Shown one piece after another: positions 39,586 to 49,461 of a stretch of DNA of 64,000 bases. This DNA is from Owenweeksia sp965229445 (GTDB lineage Bacteria > Bacteroidota > Bacteroidia > Flavobacteriales > Schleiferiaceae), in NCBI GenBank assembly GCA_965229445.1, contig OZ245876.1, positions 744,001 to 808,000 of the forward strand, in the 5' to 3' direction. The notes below the pieces were generated by a model. It was not told the origin of the DNA, ran no database searches, and saw only the letters and a program-made list of their open reading frames with translations. The position numbers and the translations under genes were made by a program. Numbering within the stretch: position 1 is the stretch's first letter; the number at the start of each line of letters is the position of its first letter.

Positions 39586-40986
39586 ATGAGTTTTAGGATT
39601 GAGAAAGATACTATGGGAGAGGTGCAAGTTCCTTCTGATAAATATTGGGGAGCTCAAACTGAACGAAGTCGCAACAATTTTAAGATAGGCCATGAGGCCA
39701 GTATGCCGCTAGAAATAGTGTATGGATTTGCCTACTTAAAGAAAGCAGCTGCTCATGCCAACTGCGAGCTTGGGGTGTTAGGTGAGGAAAAACGGGATCT
39801 CATTGCTCAGGTATGTGACGAAATACTCAAGGGTCAGCACGATGATCAGTTCCCTTTGGTTATTTGGCAAACCGGTTCTGGCACTCAAAGCAATATGAAT
39901 ACCAACGAAGTAATTGCCAATCGTGCTCATGTTATACGAGGAGGGAAGTTAGGAGAAGGTGAGCGATTGATTCATCCTAACGATGATGTAAATAAAAGTC
40001 AAAGCTCCAATGATACATTCCCAACCGGTATGCACATAGCTTCTTACAAGCTGTTGGTGGAAACTACCATTCCTGGAGTGGAAAAACTCAGAGATACGTT
40101 AGATCATAAGGCTCAGGAGTTTATGGATGTGGTAAAAATTGGGCGAACACACCTTATGGATGCTACACCTTTAACGCTGGGTCAGGAATTCAGCGGCTAT
40201 GTTTCGCAACTAAATCATGGACTTCGGGCATTGAGAAATACGCTTGATCATCTCTCAGAGGTGGCTCTTGGAGGCACCGCCGTGGGCACAGGGATAAATA
40301 CCCCTCCAGGATATGCCGAACTGGTGGCGAAGAAAATAGCTGAATTTACCGGTCTGCCTTTTCGTACGGCAGAGAATAAATTTGAGGCCTTAGCGGCACA
40401 TGACGCCTTGGTGGAAACGCATGGGGCCTTAAAGCAAATTGCGGTATCATTAATGAAGATTGCCAATGATATTCGGTTGCTGGCTTCTGGTCCACGTGCC
40501 GGAATTGGCGAGATCATAATCCCCGCGAATGAACCGGGATCTTCAATTATGCCGGGGAAGGTGAATCCTACCCAATGTGAAGCTATGACCATGGTATGTG
40601 CTCAGGTGATGGGTAATGACACCACGGTATCGGTAGGAGGAAGTAACGGCCATTATGAGTTAAATGTATTTAAACCGGTTATGGCCGCAGCGGTAATACA
40701 GTCGGCCAAATTAATTGGTGATGCTTGTGTAAGTTTCAATGACAACTGTGCCGTAGGTATTGAACCCAATAAACCCTTTATTGAAAAGCACTTGAACAAT
40801 TCACTCATGTTGGTTACCGCCTTAAATACCAAGATTGGATATGAAAAAGCCGCAAAAATTGCTAAAACAGCACATGAGTCGGGCTCTACTTTAAAGGAAG
40901 CAGCATTAAAGCTTGGTCTATTGACATCGGAAGAGTTTGATCAGTGGGTGCGTCCGGAGGATATGGTTGGAGAAATCAAGGAGTAA
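39586..40986 (+). CDS. fumC: Class II fumarate hydratase
   Basis: A 466-residue oxygen-stable fumarase that interconverts fumarate and malate in the TCA cycle. Seen: TMGEVQVPSDKYWGAQTERS, the QTGSGTQSNMNTNEV loop, the HPNDDVNKSQSSND segment and the superfamily signature GSSIMPGKVNPTQCE. Full length. Likely co-transcribed with the amidohydrolase that starts 2 bp after its stop. Confidence 0.97.
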   Translation: MSFRIEKDTMGEVQVPSDKYWGAQTERSRNNFKIGHEASMPLEIVYGFAYLKKAAAHANCELGVLGEEKRDLIAQVCDEILKGQHDDQFPLVIWQTGSGTQSNMNTNEVIANRAHVIRGGKLGEGERLIHPNDDVNKSQSSNDTFPTGMHIASYKLLVETTIPGVEKLRDTLDHKAQEFMDVVKIGRTHLMDATPLTLGQEFSGYVSQLNHGLRALRNTLDHLSEVALGGTAVGTGINTPPGYAELVAKKIAEFTGLPFRTAENKFEALAAHDALVETHGALKQIAVSLMKIANDIRLLASGPRAGIGEIIIPANEPGSSIMPGKVNPTQCEAMTMVCAQVMGNDTTVSVGGSNGHYELNVFKPVMAAAVIQSAKLIGDACVSFNDNCAVGIEPNKPFIEKHLNNSLMLVTALNTKIGYEKAAKIAKTAHESGSTLKEAALKLGLLTSEEFDQWVRPEDMVGEIKE

Positions 40987-40987
40987 T

Positions 40988-42646
40988 TTGAGTCCTTTCG
41001 CCAGCATAGCCTATCAGCGTGTTTTCAGGTGCATACTGACCTGTGGAATTTTTGCCATAGCTGCATGCCAACCCAAGCTTGAGGTGGACACCATCTTATA
41101 TGGTGCGGGTATATATACTGCAGTCCATCCAGAGAGGATTGCTGATGCCGTGGTAATTGATGACGGCAGAATTGTTGCGATAGGCCATAGTGATAGCCTG
41201 TTCAGGAAGTATCAGGCCATTGATAAGATTAATCTTAAGGGTAAATTTATTTATCCCGGATTCAATGATGGGCATGCCCATTTCCACGGATATTCCCTTC
41301 TCCAGCTTCAGGTAGATCTGAGAGGTACTGCATCTTTTCAGGATGTGTTGAGCAGAACAATTTTGTTTGCTGAAGTTTCTGGTTTAGAGTTTATTGAAGG
41401 TCGCGGCTGGGATCAAAATGATTGGAGCAATAAAGAGTTTCCCACCAAAGAGGCCATCGATAGTTTATTCCTCAATACTCCGGTTTTATTAAAGCGCGTA
41501 GACGGGCATGCAGCCATAGCCAATCAAGCGGCCCTGGATTATGCCGGTGTCACTCCTGAAACTACGGTGCAGGGCGGGGTGCTGCATAAAGAGAAGGGTG
41601 AGTTAACCGGTCTGTTAATAGACAATGCCGTAGACCTGGTGGTGCTGCCCAAACCTGCTATTGCTGAACAGCAAAAGGCGGTATTATGGGCGCAGGATTC
41701 TCTACTAAAATATGGCATTACCTCGGTAACCGATGCAGGTATTAAGCATACAGCCATTGAAATGTTTCGTCAACTTCAGGAGGATTCTCTGCTCAAAATC
41801 CGTATTAACGCTATGGTGGCAGATTACCCTGAACAATGGGAGCATTATTTAAAAGATGGACCCATAAAGGGAGAGCGACTTCAGGTTATTTGTTTCAAGG
41901 TTTATATGGATGGCGCATTGGGTTCTCGTGGCGCTTTGTTGTTGGAACCTTATTCCGATGACACGGCCAATAATGGCCTATTGCTTCATGATCCTGATCA
42001 CTTCTTTAATGCTGCCAAAAAATTGAAAGAACACAATTGGCAATTGGCCATTCATGCCATCGGCGACTCGGCCAATAGGTATGCTTTGGACTTGTTTGAG
42101 CAAATTCAAGGTAGGGAAGGAGGGGATCACAGATGGCGTATTGAACACGCTCAAATTGTGGCGGAAGAGGATAAATCCCGCTTTATAGAGCTGGGAGTGC
42201 TGCCTTCGGTACAACCTACTCATGCCACTTCCGATATGTATTGGGCGGAGGAGCGACTGGGAGCAGGTAGGATGCACGAAACTTATGCCTTCAAGGATTT
42301 GATGGGTGCAGAGGAAAAGATTGTTTTTGGTACTGATTTCCCCGTTGAGCATATCAGTCCCTTTAAAACTTTCAGAGCAGCGGTATTTCGGCAGGATACC
42401 GCCGGATATCCGCCCGGTGGTTTTCTACCCTCACAGAAACTGGGTCGCTACACTAGCCTCCGGGCTATGACCTATTGGCCGGCTTACGCTTCCTTTGAAG
42501 AGCAACAAAAAGGCAGCCTGGAGCCAGGAAAGTATGCTGACCTGGTGATTCTTGATCATGATTTAATGTCAGTGCCCCGTGATTCGATAGATAAGATACG
42601 CGTTTATCAGACCTGGATAAATGGAGAAAAGCTCTATCAACGCTGA
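40988..42646 (+). CDS. Amidohydrolase-3 family lipoprotein (YtcJ-like)
   Basis: A 552-residue metal-dependent hydrolase of the amidohydrolase superfamily. Seen: FNDGHAHFHG (HxH), KVYMDGALGSRGALLLEPY, AIHAIGDSANR, RIEHAQIV and the catalytic Asp in VFGTDFPVE. The N-terminus carries lipobox AIAAC, so it is probably attached to a membrane. The start is uncertain: the TTG at 40988 follows an AAGGAG Shine-Dalgarno-like sequence overlapping the fumC stop. An ATG at 40937 would overlap fumC by 50 bp and bury the signal peptide. Substrate unknown; relatives act on N-acyl or cyclic amides. Confidence 0.85.
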   Translation: MSPFASIAYQRVFRCILTCGIFAIAACQPKLEVDTILYGAGIYTAVHPERIADAVVIDDGRIVAIGHSDSLFRKYQAIDKINLKGKFIYPGFNDGHAHFHGYSLLQLQVDLRGTASFQDVLSRTILFAEVSGLEFIEGRGWDQNDWSNKEFPTKEAIDSLFLNTPVLLKRVDGHAAIANQAALDYAGVTPETTVQGGVLHKEKGELTGLLIDNAVDLVVLPKPAIAEQQKAVLWAQDSLLKYGITSVTDAGIKHTAIEMFRQLQEDSLLKIRINAMVADYPEQWEHYLKDGPIKGERLQVICFKVYMDGALGSRGALLLEPYSDDTANNGLLLHDPDHFFNAAKKLKEHNWQLAIHAIGDSANRYALDLFEQIQGREGGDHRWRIEHAQIVAEEDKSRFIELGVLPSVQPTHATSDMYWAEERLGAGRMHETYAFKDLMGAEEKIVFGTDFPVEHISPFKTFRAAVFRQDTAGYPPGGFLPSQKLGRYTSLRAMTYWPAYASFEEQQKGSLEPGKYADLVILDHDLMSVPRDSIDKIRVYQTWINGEKLYQR

Positions 42647-42703
42647 TGCTGCATTGACTTTGTTTTTGGATTATATTAGTCCTTTAGCAATTTCTAGCAG
42701 AAC

Positions 42704-44494
42704 ATGACTCAGAATTTACCAACCCGTCTTTTTGAATTTCCCCGATATCAGCTTGAGCACAGCCCTTTAAATGATGCTCTGGTAAACAAGATTAATGGCG
42801 TTTGGAAGCCTATTTCTACCCGCGAATTTGTTGATCTATCGGATAAGATGGCTCGTGCCTTAATCGACTTTGGTCTGAACCCTGGTGACAAGGTTGCAAT
42901 CATATCTACCACAAATAGATGGGAATGGAATGTGGTAGACATCGGGGTCTTGGAGTCTGGAGGAGTGGATGTGCCGGTATATCCAACAATTTCAGAGAGT
43001 GATTATGAATACATATTCAATGATGCTGAGGTGCGACTTTGTTTTGTTTCGGATAAGGAACTTTTTGATAAGGTCCACAATATAAAAGGTCGTGTTCCGA
43101 GCTTGCAGGATATTTACTGTTTTGATGAGGTTGATGGAGGTCTTCATTGGCTGGATTTTCTCAATCGAGGTGAGGGTGATCAACATCAAGCGGAGCTTGA
43201 TGGCAGAATGAGTGCGGTTAAACCGAATGATCTGGCCACACTGATTTATACTTCCGGAACTACTGGTACGCCTAAAGGAGTGATGTTATCGCATAACAAT
43301 ATTACCAGTAATACCATAGACTGTGATGATCGTATCCCTGATTTACAACCAGGTTCCAAATCTTTGAGTTTCTTACCCCTATGTCACGTTTATGAGAGGA
43401 TGCTGACCTACTTATATATGCGAAGAGGATTTGGTATTTATTATGCTGAGAGTATGGAGACTATTGGGGATAATATCCGTGAGGTGCATCCCGAGATATT
43501 CTCTGCGGTACCCAGATTATTGGAAAAGGTCTTTGACCGCATAATGTCAAAAGGACAGGAATTATCCGGTATTAAAAGAGCACTTTTCTTTTGGGCAGTG
43601 TCTTTAGCAGAGAGTTATAAGTTAACAGGCAGAAGTGGTTGGTACAACAGTAGATTGAAGATTGCCCGAAAACTCATCTTTAGCAAATGGCAAGAAGCGC
43701 TGGGGGGAAATGTGAAGGCCATCGTATCCGGATCGGCAGCGTTGAATCCTCGCCTCATAAGAATTTTTATGGCCGCGGGTTTGAATATTCAGGAAGGTTA
43801 TGGCTTAACTGAAACTTCACCGGTAATATCTGTAAACGGATCCACTGTCGATGAAAAATGTATTGGTACGGTTGGGAGACCAATTGATGGTGTAGAGGTT
43901 AAGATTGCAGAGGATGGGGAGATTTTGTGCAAAGGGCCTAATGTTATGCTGGGGTATTACAACAAACCCGACAAAACAGCCGAGATTATTAAGGATGGCT
44001 GGTTGCACACCGGCGATATTGGGGAGATTGTCTTTGGAAAGTTTTTGAAAATTACCGATCGGAAAAAGGAAATTTTTAAGACTTCTGGTGGAAAATACAT
44101 TGCTCCAACTATTATGGAAACTAAGTTTAAAGAGTCCAGGTTTATCGAGCAAATTATGGTGATTGGTGAAGCTGAAAAACACCCTGCAGCTCTAATTCAG
44201 CCTGATTTTGAGTTCTTAAGGGGCTGGGCTGAAAGGAAAGATATTGCCTACACGACGGATGCAGAAATGGTTAAGCATGATAGGATTGAAGCACGTATTC
44301 AGCAAGAGATTGATGAGAAGAATCAGTCTTTTGGGAATTGGGAACAAGTGAAGAAGTTTCGGCTTACTCCAGCGGCCTGGAGCATTGACGGTGGGGAACT
44401 CACACCAACCTTGAAACTGAAGCGGCGTAAAGTGCTGGAGAAGTATGCCGATCTGTATAAAGAAATATACGGTCATAGGCCTAATGAAAAGTGA
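42704..44494 (+). CDS. Long-chain acyl-CoA ligase (AMP-forming)
   Basis: A 596-residue ANL-superfamily enzyme that activates fatty acids as acyl-CoA through an acyl-adenylate. Seen: the P-loop-like LIYTSGTTGTPKGVMLSHNN, LPLCHVYERM, the acyl-adenylate motif EGYGLTETSP, WLHTGDIGEI, and the KKEIFKTSGGKYIAP hinge. It belongs to the bacterial long-chain ligase group (FadD15-like) more than to classical E. coli FadD. It stands just upstream of the MarR-controlled beta-oxidation genes but lacks their palindromic operator. Confidence 0.92.
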   Translation: MTQNLPTRLFEFPRYQLEHSPLNDALVNKINGVWKPISTREFVDLSDKMARALIDFGLNPGDKVAIISTTNRWEWNVVDIGVLESGGVDVPVYPTISESDYEYIFNDAEVRLCFVSDKELFDKVHNIKGRVPSLQDIYCFDEVDGGLHWLDFLNRGEGDQHQAELDGRMSAVKPNDLATLIYTSGTTGTPKGVMLSHNNITSNTIDCDDRIPDLQPGSKSLSFLPLCHVYERMLTYLYMRRGFGIYYAESMETIGDNIREVHPEIFSAVPRLLEKVFDRIMSKGQELSGIKRALFFWAVSLAESYKLTGRSGWYNSRLKIARKLIFSKWQEALGGNVKAIVSGSAALNPRLIRIFMAAGLNIQEGYGLTETSPVISVNGSTVDEKCIGTVGRPIDGVEVKIAEDGEILCKGPNVMLGYYNKPDKTAEIIKDGWLHTGDIGEIVFGKFLKITDRKKEIFKTSGGKYIAPTIMETKFKESRFIEQIMVIGEAEKHPAALIQPDFEFLRGWAERKDIAYTTDAEMVKHDRIEARIQQEIDEKNQSFGNWEQVKKFRLTPAAWSIDGGELTPTLKLKRRKVLEKYADLYKEIYGHRPNEK

Positions 44495-44536
44495 TCAGAT
44501 CATCCTATTCGTGCCGAACATGCGGATTACAATTCT

Positions 44537-44560
44537 AAAAACTATGCATGCATAGTTTTT
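44537..44560. promoter_or_regulatory. 24-bp perfect palindrome, predicted MarR operator
   Basis: A perfect 24-bp palindrome, core ACTATGCATGCATAGT (44541-44556) flanked by four A and four T. It covers the -33 region, its centre 16.5 bp before the -7 element of the marR promoter, so binding would block the promoter. The core recurs upstream of the acyl-CoA dehydrogenase gene. Confidence 0.75.
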
Positions 44561-44564
44561 TTAT

Positions 44565-44572
44565 TATCTTTG
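44565..44572 (+). promoter_or_regulatory. -7 element of the MarR-fadB operon
   Basis: TATCTTTG, 22 bp before the TTG start at 44594. It overlaps the alternative TTG at 44570, which therefore cannot be the translation start. Confidence 0.65.
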
Positions 44573-44593
44573 GGAAAGACTAATCGAAGGATT

Positions 44594-45037
44594 TTGAAGC
44601 CCGAAGAAACGGTAGACTTCCATATCAAGAAAACCTGGCAAAGTATTGCCAAAATGTACAATGAAGAAGCTTCAAAGTATGGGGCGACCATGGCCACCGG
44701 TTACGTACTATTGAATGTGGATATGGAAAAAGGCACCCCATCCACCTCATTAGGTCCGCGCATGGGGATGGAATCTACTAGCCTGTCTCGTATTCTTAAA
44801 AATATGGAGGAGCAGGGTTTGATTGAGCGAAAGCCAAATCCCGAAGATGGTCGCGGCGTATTGATTTTCCTGACTGAATTTGGCAAAGAAAAGAGGGAAG
44901 ATGCCAAGAAAGCGGTTGTGGGCTTTAATCAAGCCATTGCCTCGGAAATACCCCCTCAAAAACTCACCCTCTTTTTTGAGGTGATCAACAAAATAAATGA
45001 CCTGATTACAGATCGAAGAATATATCCAAGTACATGA
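44594..45037 (+). CDS. MarR family transcriptional regulator of fatty-acid oxidation
   Basis: A 147-residue winged-helix regulator: GPRMGMESTSLSRILKNMEEQGLIERKPNPEDGRGVLIFLTEFG is the MarR recognition helix and wing. The start is taken as TTG at 44594, preceded by AAGGA and lying just after the predicted transcription start. Its gene is led by a 24-bp palindrome and overlaps the FadB-like gene by 4 bp. Inference: it represses its own operon and the acyl-CoA dehydrogenase gene, and is released by an acyl-CoA or fatty acid, as for other fad regulators. Confidence 0.88.
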   Translation: MKPEETVDFHIKKTWQSIAKMYNEEASKYGATMATGYVLLNVDMEKGTPSTSLGPRMGMESTSLSRILKNMEEQGLIERKPNPEDGRGVLIFLTEFGKEKREDAKKAVVGFNQAIASEIPPQKLTLFFEVINKINDLITDRRIYPST

Positions 45038-47442
45038 TGAAAAAACAGATCAAGAAAATTGCGGTTTTAGGTTCTGGTATTATGGGATCACGCATCGCCT
45101 GTCACTTTGCTAATATCGGTGTAGAAGTACTGCTATTGGATATTGTACCTCGTGAGCTTACTGAGCGTGAACAAAGTAGGGGCCAGAGTTTGCAAGATGA
45201 AGCAGTGCGCAATCGCATAGTTAAGGATTCTTTGAAAACCGCCTTGAAGTCCAATCCTTCACCAATTTATGACAAGTCTTTTGCAACGAGAATATCTACG
45301 GGAAACTTTGATGATGATTTTGAAAAAATAAAGGATGTTGACTGGATTATAGAGGTGGTAGTGGAAAGGCTGGATATCAAGCAGCAGGTATTTACTCAGG
45401 TGGATAAACATCGTCGCCCCGGCTCTATTGTTTCCACCAACACTTCCGGCATACCAATAAATATGATGCTGGAAGGACGGAGCAATGATTTCAAAAAGAA
45501 TTTCTGTGGCACTCACTTCTTTAACCCCCCTCGTTATCTTGAGCTATTGGAGATTATTCCCTCAAAGTTCACGGATCCTGAGCTCGTGAAATTCTTAATG
45601 CATTACGGTGATTTGTATCTGGGAAAAACTACTGTGCTATGTAAGGATACACCTGCCTTCATCGCTAATAGGGTTGGGATCTTTGGTATGATGGATCTGT
45701 TTAATAGTGTACTTGATCTCGAACTTCGGGTTGAAGATGTGGATAAGCTTACCGGTCCTCTTATTGGTCGTCCAAAATCGGCCACTTTTCGTACTGGCGA
45801 CGTAGTGGGACTGGATACGTTAATCCATGTTGCCAATGGTTTGAGTCAGGCATTAAAGGAGGATGAGCGAAAAGAGGTTTTTGCACTGCCTGCTTTTCTG
45901 TCTAAAATGCAGGAGAATAACTGGTTGGGCTCAAAAACTGGCCAGGGATTTTATAAGAAGGTAAAGGATGAGAACGGCAATTCTCAGATACTATCCTTAA
46001 ATCTCACCTCACTAAAGTATGAGACTCAGAATAAGACTAAATTTCCGGTGCTTGATGAAACCAAGAATATAGAGGATGTTTTGGAGCGTTTTCCGGTTTT
46101 GCTTGCCGCGAATGATAAAGCTGGTGAATTCTATCGTCGATCATTTTCGGGTTTGTTCGCATACGTCTCAAATAGAATTCCGGAGATCTCTGACGAGTTA
46201 TTTCGCATAGACCAGGCTATGCGCGCAGGTTTTGGTTGGCAACATGGTCCCTTTCAAATTTGGGATGCCATTGGTGTGAAAGCCGGTTTAAAGATTATTG
46301 CAGATTACGATCATTCTGCAGCGGCCTGGGTTCAGGAAATGCTAGATGCTGGTCAGGATTCGTTCTATGAAATAAAGGAAGGAGAGCTGTATTACTGGTC
46401 CATACCTGATAAGAAAATGAGGGTTGTACCAGGATTAGAGGATCGAATAAATTTGGATTATATCCGCAAGGAAAAGACCGTTTGGAATAATGATGAATGT
46501 GCAATTCAGGATATTGGCGATGGCATCCTAAACATTGAATTTCGCTCCAAGATGAACAGTCTTGGTGGTGGGGTACTGGCAGGAATAAATTCAGGAATTG
46601 AACTGGCCGAAAAAGATTTCCAGGGTGTGGTAATCTCTAATCAGGGCCAAAACTTTACGGTGGGAGCAAATCTGGCCATGATTTTCATGTTTGCGGTTGA
46701 GCAGGAGTGGGATGAATTGAACTTTGCAATTCAGCATTTTCAGAACACTATGATGAAGGTACGCTATTCGAGCATTCCGGTGGTGGTAGCACCACATCAG
46801 ATGACCTTGGGGGGAGGATGCGAAATGACTCTTCACGCGGATGCTGTGCAAGCTTCGGCTGAAACCTATATGGGATTGGTTGAGTTTGGCGTAGGAGTGA
46901 TTCCCGGCGGGGGAGGAACCAAAGAGTTAACGCGGAGGGCTTCACAACGCTACCTTAAAGACGATGTAGAGTTAAATTCGTATCGCGAAGCATTGATAAC
47001 TATTGCGCAGGCTAAAGTATCAACTTCGGGTCAGGAAGCAATCAATTTGGGCTTTATGCGAGAAGGTCGGGATGGAATAAGCCTTAACCGCCATAGATTG
47101 TTGGCAGATGCAAAAGAAAAGGCTGTAGCACTTGCTGAAATCGGATACCGCATGCCGGTTAAGGAAAGGGATATTAAGGTACTTGGAAAACAGGCTCTCG
47201 GTGCGTTTATGGTAGGAGCACATCAAATGCTTGAGGGGGGATATATAACGGAGTACGAGAAAACGATGGTTGAAAAACTAGGTTATGTGATGGCCGGTGG
47301 AGATCTAAGCGAACCAAGCATGGTTTCCGAGCATTATCTCCTGGATCTTGAGCGCGAAGCCTTCCTCTCCCTCTGTGGCCAAAAGAAAACCCTGGAGAGA
47401 ATTCAGCATATGTTGAAAACAGGGAAGGTGCTTAGGAATTAG
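45034..47442 (+). CDS. 3-hydroxyacyl-CoA dehydrogenase / enoyl-CoA hydratase fusion (FadB-like)
   Basis: An 802-residue bifunctional beta-oxidation enzyme. The N-terminal Rossmann domain starts KIAVLGSGIMGSRIACHFAN and includes CGTHFFNPPRYLELLE. The enoyl-CoA hydratase module lies near residues 485-720, with oxyanion and catalytic regions TLGGGCEMTLHAD and LVEFGVGVIPGGGG. The domain order (dehydrogenase first) is the reverse of E. coli FadB and matches the type common in Bacteroidota and Actinobacteria. Overlaps the MarR gene by 4 bp and is in an operon with the thiolase, apart from an inserted four-helix gene. Confidence 0.94.
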   Translation: MMKKQIKKIAVLGSGIMGSRIACHFANIGVEVLLLDIVPRELTEREQSRGQSLQDEAVRNRIVKDSLKTALKSNPSPIYDKSFATRISTGNFDDDFEKIKDVDWIIEVVVERLDIKQQVFTQVDKHRRPGSIVSTNTSGIPINMMLEGRSNDFKKNFCGTHFFNPPRYLELLEIIPSKFTDPELVKFLMHYGDLYLGKTTVLCKDTPAFIANRVGIFGMMDLFNSVLDLELRVEDVDKLTGPLIGRPKSATFRTGDVVGLDTLIHVANGLSQALKEDERKEVFALPAFLSKMQENNWLGSKTGQGFYKKVKDENGNSQILSLNLTSLKYETQNKTKFPVLDETKNIEDVLERFPVLLAANDKAGEFYRRSFSGLFAYVSNRIPEISDELFRIDQAMRAGFGWQHGPFQIWDAIGVKAGLKIIADYDHSAAAWVQEMLDAGQDSFYEIKEGELYYWSIPDKKMRVVPGLEDRINLDYIRKEKTVWNNDECAIQDIGDGILNIEFRSKMNSLGGGVLAGINSGIELAEKDFQGVVISNQGQNFTVGANLAMIFMFAVEQEWDELNFAIQHFQNTMMKVRYSSIPVVVAPHQMTLGGGCEMTLHADAVQASAETYMGLVEFGVGVIPGGGGTKELTRRASQRYLKDDVELNSYREALITIAQAKVSTSGQEAINLGFMREGRDGISLNRHRLLADAKEKAVALAEIGYRMPVKERDIKVLGKQALGAFMVGAHQMLEGGYITEYEKTMVEKLGYVMAGGDLSEPSMVSEHYLLDLEREAFLSLCGQKKTLERIQHMLKTGKVLRN

Positions 47443-47523
47443 ACAGAATGTACAGTGTATAATGTACTAAGTATTGCTTAAATTAAGAAGATCACACTTG
47501 GAGTGTATCTAATATTGTTTAAG

Positions 47524-47871
47524 ATGCATCAATTTAAAAAGCTGAAAGTCTGGCATATGGCTATGGATTTAACAACTGATATTTATAATTTGACTACTCA
47601 TCTACCCCCCTCTGAAGAGTATGGGCTGAAGTCGCAAATGAAGCGGGCAGTAGTGTCTATTCCAAGCAATATTGCGGAGGGTGCAGGCAGAGGGAGTAAA
47701 GGTGAATGGAAATATTTCTTGGGAGTGGCCAATGGTTCGTTATTTGAATTACACACTCAGCTTTTGTTAAGCCAGAGGCTTTATGCCATACCTGATTTAA
47801 TAATCGAACCCATAGAAAAATCCTTGAAACATATACAAAACATGATCTTCAAGCTATTGTCTTCTATCTAG
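47524..47871 (+). CDS. Four-helix bundle (S23/IVP-type) protein
   Basis: A 115-residue protein: MHQFKKLKVWHMAMDLTTDIYNLTTHLP, LKSQMKRAVVSIPSNIAEGAGRGSKGEWKYFLGVANGSLFELHTQLLL. This is the family first found in intervening sequences of 23S rRNA genes; it forms pentameric four-helix bundles of uncertain function. The ATG at 47524 is preferred to the GTG at 47503. It interrupts the fadB-like/thiolase pair, with gaps of 81 and 44 bp, consistent with insertion into the operon. Confidence 0.9.
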   Translation: MHQFKKLKVWHMAMDLTTDIYNLTTHLPPSEEYGLKSQMKRAVVSIPSNIAEGAGRGSKGEWKYFLGVANGSLFELHTQLLLSQRLYAIPDLIIEPIEKSLKHIQNMIFKLLSSI

Positions 47872-47915
47872 AAAGAGTACTTAATACCTGATACAATAAT
47901 CTTAATACATTCTCA

Positions 47916-49097
47916 ATGCAAGAAGCCTATATAGTAAAAGCAAAACGCACCGCCGTTGGCAAAGCAAGCAGAGGAATGTTTCGGTTTACCAGACCAGATG
48001 ACCTCGCGGCTCAAGTAATTAAAAGCCTGATAGCAGAAATGCCTGGTCTGGATAAGGAACGCATTGACGATGTCATTGTGGGCAATGCTATGCCCGAAGC
48101 TGAACAAGGTCTGAACGTTGGGAGGTTAATCTCCTTGATGGGTTTGGATACGGTGAAAGTACCCGGGGTTACGGTAAATCGATACTGTGCCTCAGGATTG
48201 GAAACTATCGCGATAGCGACGGCCAAAATTCGAAGCGGTATGGCAGATTGTATTATAGCCGGAGGCGCAGAGAGCATGAGCTACATTCCCATGGGCGGAT
48301 TTAAAGTCACTCCTAACTATAGAATCTCTCAGGTAAACCCTGATTGGTACAACAATATGGGGCTAACCGCTGAAGCGGTAGCTGAGAAGTATGGGGTCAG
48401 TCGTGAAGACCAGGATGCCTTTGCTTATCGTTCACACCAGAGAGCTATTGCCGCCATCAAGGAAGGGAAGTTTAGAGACGAAATCGTACCCATAGAAGTT
48501 GAGTACACGTACCTTAATGAAGCAGAAAAGAAAAAGGTGAAAAAATACTCGGTCGATATTGATGAAGGTCCACGACCAGATACTTCTCTTGAAGCGCTTT
48601 CTAAATTAAGACCGGTATTTGCACAAAAAGGTAGCGTTACGGCGGGAAATTCTTCACAAACTTCAGACGGCGCCGCCTTTACCCTTGTGATGAGTGAGCG
48701 CATGGTAAATGAGTTGGGTCTAAAGCCAATTGCTCGATTAGTGTCCTATGCGGCAGCGGGGGTTGAACCAAGAATCATGGGCATTGGACCAGTTGCGGCG
48801 GTTCCAAAAGCGCTCGCCAGTGCGGAACTAAGATTAGATGACATCGAATTAATTGAACTCAACGAAGCTTTTGCCTCCCAGTCTTTAGCAGTGGTAAGAG
48901 AACTGGGTATGAATGAAGACATTGTGAATGTGAATGGTGGGGCTATATCTATGGGGCATCCCCTTGGGTGTACCGGAGCGAAATTGTCGGTACAATTGTT
49001 CAATGAAATGAGACGTAGGAACAATAAGTATGGTATGGTAACCATGTGTGTAGGTACTGGTCAGGGTGCAGCTGGGGTGTACGAATTGATCTCCTAA
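47916..49097 (+). CDS. Acetyl-CoA acyltransferase (thiolase, FadA-like)
   Basis: A 393-residue thiolase that cleaves 3-ketoacyl-CoA to acetyl-CoA and a shortened acyl-CoA. Seen: the nucleophile region NRYCASGLETIA, GGAESMSYIPMGG, LNEAFASQSLAV, and the C-terminal GHPLGCTGAK with CVGTGQGAAG. Catalytic Cys, His and Cys are all present. Last gene of the MarR-FadB-like operon, upstream of a palindromic repeat. Confidence 0.95.
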   Translation: MQEAYIVKAKRTAVGKASRGMFRFTRPDDLAAQVIKSLIAEMPGLDKERIDDVIVGNAMPEAEQGLNVGRLISLMGLDTVKVPGVTVNRYCASGLETIAIATAKIRSGMADCIIAGGAESMSYIPMGGFKVTPNYRISQVNPDWYNNMGLTAEAVAEKYGVSREDQDAFAYRSHQRAIAAIKEGKFRDEIVPIEVEYTYLNEAEKKKVKKYSVDIDEGPRPDTSLEALSKLRPVFAQKGSVTAGNSSQTSDGAAFTLVMSERMVNELGLKPIARLVSYAAAGVEPRIMGIGPVAAVPKALASAELRLDDIELIELNEAFASQSLAVVRELGMNEDIVNVNGGAISMGHPLGCTGAKLSVQLFNEMRRRNNKYGMVTMCVGTGQGAAGVYELIS

Positions 49098-49111
49098 ACA
49101 TATCTTAACCC

Positions 49112-49142
49112 AACCTTTGAGGTTTAGTAAACCTCAAAGGTT
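49112..49142. repeat. Perfect palindrome, form 1 (possible terminator)
   Basis: AACCTTTGAGGTTT, 3-nt loop AGT, AAACCTCAAAGGTT: 14-bp perfect arms, 15 bp after the thiolase stop. It could end the fad operon transcript; it has no T-tract. Confidence 0.8.
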
Positions 49143-49461
49143 CAGCCCTGGGATACCTACACTCCGCTTGATAGTCGCTCCAGCTGTGGTGTAGCGATGT
49201 ATTCGCACCCCAGGCGAATGAGCAATAACACCACTAGATATGACCACCATTAACTTTCTTGCAATGGAGGAGAGCATAGCTATCCCTATGCCAGAATGGA
49301 ACTGGATGCAAATTCGATACTAAGAATTCAAGTTGCCTAGAAGAATTGGTATTTCAAAACAATAATTGATGAGACAGGCTAATGGGTTTGTGTGTTTTAT
49401 TGTTCTGTAAATAGAAATTCATTTTTCGGTAAATAATTAGGGTCGGACGAGCAATGAATAC
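49143..49461. other. Gap between two palindromes, no clear gene
   Basis: About 320 bp. It contains an imperfect inverted repeat between CTGGGATACCTACAC (near 49146) and GTGTAGCGATGTATTCGCACCCCAGG (near 49188). A 27-codon frame at 49240-49323 is too short and unsupported to call. No transposase or RNA gene recognised. Confidence 0.5.

Noticed and set aside
49240..49323. A 27-codon open frame between the two palindromes
   Set aside because: No promoter or start context supports it, and a frame of this length is expected by chance.
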